The position numbers and the translations under genes were made by a program. A DNA stretch of 8,819 nucleotides, taken from positions 1 through 8,819 of the forward strand of contig RFSP01000067.1 of the NCBI GenBank assembly GCA_009923895.1, given 5' to 3'. Position 1 is the first letter of the stretch. The number at the start of each line of letters is the position of its first letter. The notes beneath the pieces were generated by a model, which worked only from the letters and a program-made list of their open reading frames with translations, did no database searches and was not told the DNA's origin. Shown one piece after another: positions 7,062 to 8,819 of the stretch. The stretch comes from Betaproteobacteria bacterium (GTDB taxonomy: Bacteria > Pseudomonadota > Gammaproteobacteria > Burkholderiales > Burkholderiaceae_C).

Positions 7062-8020
7062 TCGAACTCTTTGGCCACCTGCAACAGGCGGTCTTCGAGG
7101 CACTCACCCAACCGGTGTTGTTCGCGGTGGGGCTGGGCAACCTGCTGGAAGAGGCCTATGCCGCCACGGGCTGGTTCTTGTTGGGATGCACGCAGATCTT
7201 GATCATGGCCACGGCCATCAGGGCTTTGGAGCGCTGGCGCCCCGTGGAGCCTTTGACCGATGCGCATGCCGTGCGGGTGGACATCCTCTACACCGTCATC
7301 CACCGTCTGGGCCTGTTCAGGTTGGTGATGTTTTTCACACTGGGCGCGCTGATGGACAACGCCTTGCATGGACTGCGCTTGCAGGGGTTTGCGTCCTGGC
7401 ATCTCGATGCATTTTGGCCGGGTGTGAGTGACCTGCCTTGGGTGAGCTTTTTGCTGTACCTGGTGGTGTTTGACTTGGTGGACTACCTCATTCACCGTGG
7501 ACAACACCACTGGCGTGTGTGGTGGCCTTTGCATGCGGTGCACCACAGCCAAAGGCAGCTCACGGTTTGGAGCGATTCGCGCAACCACTTGCTCGATGAC
7601 GTGATTCGCAGCGCCATTTTGGCCGTGGTGGGGCTGCTGGTGGGGATTGCGCCAGAGCAGTTTGTGGCGGTGGTGGTGTGCACCCAGCTGGTGGAGAGCT
7701 TGTCACACGCCAATGTGCGACTGTCGTTTGGGCCCATCTTGGGCCGCTTGCTGGTGAGTCCGGCCTACCATCGCTTGCACCACCGCATCGGCTTGGGACA
7801 TGAGTCAGCGGGCGAGGGCTCCTTGGGTGGCCACAATTTTGCTGTGCTGTTCCCGTGGTGGGATCTTCTTTTTGGCACGGCCCGCATGGACGATCGCTAT
7901 GAGCCGACGGGCATTCGCGATCAGATGGGCACCTCGCCCGAGCGGCCCGGTCGCGACTACGGACGAGGCTTTTGGGACCAACAGTGGCTGGGCTTGCTGC
8001 GCCTGGTGGGTCGGGCATGA
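7049..8020 (+). CDS. Fatty acid hydroxylase / sterol desaturase family membrane protein
   Basis: This 323-residue polytopic membrane protein carries the histidine clusters of the di-iron fatty acid hydroxylase superfamily. These are HRGQHH (149-154), HAVHH (162-166) and HRLHH (241-245), with extra conserved-looking His at 180 (RNH), 220 (SHAN), 251 and 262 (GHN). These His ligate two irons that activate oxygen to hydroxylate or desaturate a lipid chain or sterol-like substrate at the inner membrane. Hydrophobic segments occupy about 41-60, 86-102, 130-147 and 185-212. The start is the ATG at 7049, inside the last 13 bp of the deacetylase gene; a longer in-frame reading to 6965 would overlap it by ~97 bp and adds a basic, non-membrane leader, so I rejected it. 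There is no clear Shine-Dalgarno sequence, which fits coupling to the upstream gene. The lipid substrate is not deducible. Confidence 0.9.
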   Translation: METLIELFGHLQQAVFEALTQPVLFAVGLGNLLEEAYAATGWFLLGCTQILIMATAIRALERWRPVEPLTDAHAVRVDILYTVIHRLGLFRLVMFFTLGALMDNALHGLRLQGFASWHLDAFWPGVSDLPWVSFLLYLVVFDLVDYLIHRGQHHWRVWWPLHAVHHSQRQLTVWSDSRNHLLDDVIRSAILAVVGLLVGIAPEQFVAVVVCTQLVESLSHANVRLSFGPILGRLLVSPAYHRLHHRIGLGHESAGEGSLGGHNFAVLFPWWDLLFGTARMDDRYEPTGIRDQMGTSPERPGRDYGRGFWDQQWLGLLRLVGRA

Positions 8021-8819
8021 TGCGCGTGGACACGTCCAAAGATCTGCTGGACAGTTTTTGGCGCGCCGCCGTTTATTGTTTGCATCCCCGAGTTATCTTG
8101 TGGTCGCAGCTGCCCTTGGTCTTGGTGGGCGGCGGCGTCTTGGGTTTGGGCTGGCTGTATTGGGAGCCAGCGGTCTTGAGCGTGCGCCAAGGGCTGGAGC
8201 AGTGGGCTTTGATGTCTGCTTTCCTCCAGTGGTTGCAGGCCATTGGGGCGGATTCGTTCAGGTCGGTGGTGGCCCCGCTCATCGTGGTCACCTTTGCCGT
8301 GCCAGTGATCGTGGTGGCGTCCTTGCTGTTGGTGGCCTGGATACTCACGCCCACCTTGGTCACCTTGGTGGCGCAGCGTCGCTTTCCTGATTTGGTGCGT
8401 CGGGGTGCGGCCTCGGCGTGGTGGCAAGGCTTGGTCTGGTCCTTGGGATGCACAGTGGTGGCCCTGTTGGCTTTGGTGTTGAGCATGCCCTTGTGGCTGG
8501 TGCCCCCCCTGGCGCTCATCTTGCCGCCGCTCATCTGGGGTTGGCTGGCTTCGCGGGTCATGGCCTTTGATGCCTTGTCTGCGCATGCCGACGTGACCGA
8601 GCGGCGCGCGATTTTGTACGACCACCGTTGGGCCCTGCTGGGCATGGGGGTGGTGGTGGGCTTGCTGGGGTCGGCGCCTTCGCTGCTGTGGGCCGTGGGA
8701 GCTTTGACGCTCATCTTTGCGCCGGTGTTGGCGGTGTTGTCGGTGTGGCTTTACACCTTGATGTTTGCTTTTGGCACCCTGTGGTTTGCCCACTTCACAC
8801 TCAGTCGCCTCGCACGGCT
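8017..8819 (+). CDS. EI24-domain (CysZ-like) membrane protein, 3'-truncated by the window edge
   Basis: The reading frame from the ATG at 8017 (or the adjacent ATG at 8020) stays open to the window end, giving 267 complete residues. The first ATG overlaps the upstream TGA as ATGA, the classic coupling arrangement. The N-terminus DSFWRAAVYCLHPRVI (12-27) leads into hydrophobic segments at about 28-49, 84-115, 138-178 and 207-260. Motifs such as ILTPTLVTLVAQRRFP (109-124), ILPPLIWGWLASRVMAFDAL (168-187) and GSAPSLLW (218-225) match what I recall of Comamonadaceae EI24-domain proteins. The family is named after eukaryotic etoposide-induced 2.4 and includes the sulfate transporter CysZ. Close relatives have no assigned transport substrate that I know of. 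The protein looks nearly complete, with probably only a short C-terminal tail missing. Confidence 0.85.
   Translation, partial: MMRVDTSKDLLDSFWRAAVYCLHPRVILWSQLPLVLVGGGVLGLGWLYWEPAVLSVRQGLEQWALMSAFLQWLQAIGADSFRSVVAPLIVVTFAVPVIVVASLLLVAWILTPTLVTLVAQRRFPDLVRRGAASAWWQGLVWSLGCTVVALLALVLSMPLWLVPPLALILPPLIWGWLASRVMAFDALSAHADVTERRAILYDHRWALLGMGVVVGLLGSAPSLLWAVGALTLIFAPVLAVLSVWLYTLMFAFGTLWFAHFTLSRLAR

Noticed and set aside
6120..7103. Minus-strand open frame across the deacetylase
   Set aside because: It is antisense to NodB motifs, low in complexity and without a family resemblance.
7957..8793. Minus-strand open frame opposite the EI24 gene
   Set aside because: It is extremely rich in Gln, His, Arg and Pro, which is the usual complement of Leu/Val/Trp membrane-protein codons.

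Overview
The window is a gene-dense piece of a GC-rich proteobacterial chromosome. The protein sequences resemble Burkholderiales, most likely Comamonadaceae (betaproteobacteria). This is a judgement from remembered protein families, chiefly the EI24, CrcB and RND/DUF2892 proteins; no database search was run. I see no rRNA, tRNA, CRISPR array, insertion sequence or phage gene. Nearly every base is coding.

Layout. (1) 2-2656 (+) is the C-terminal ~884 residues of an RND-family inner-membrane efflux permease whose start lies upstream. Two bases after its stop comes a 69-residue two-helix DUF2892 membrane protein (2659-2868, +). (2) 2869-2964 is a short gap between convergent genes. It holds a strong hairpin that looks like a dispersed palindromic repeat and may end transcription from both sides. 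(3) On the minus strand, crcB (4619-5044 or to 5095) encodes a fluoride channel. It is followed 13 bp later by an argininosuccinate-lyase-like protein with a signal peptide (2965-4605), so the two probably form an operon. (4) A tight intergenic region (about 5045-5110) separates this operon from a divergent plus-strand cluster of four genes, each overlapping the next. They encode an exported seven-bladed YVTN-type beta-propeller with a Tat-like signal (5111-6190), an exported NodB-type polysaccharide deacetylase (6174-7061), a membrane fatty acid hydroxylase/sterol desaturase family protein (7049-8020) and an EI24-domain (CysZ-like) membrane protein that runs off the window (8017-8819).

How the genes may work together. 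Almost everything encoded here acts in or across the cell envelope. The RND/DUF2892 pair looks like the distal end of an efflux operon. The four overlapping plus-strand genes are probably co-transcribed and translationally coupled; their joint role is not obvious to me, but a polysaccharide deacetylase beside a lipid-type hydroxylase suggests envelope polymer or lipid modification. The most unusual single protein is the exported lyase. It keeps the fumarase/aspartase fold signatures, but it has Asn where the family has a catalytic-site His and Gln where argininosuccinate lyase has a substrate-binding Asn, so it is unlikely to be a housekeeping ArgH.
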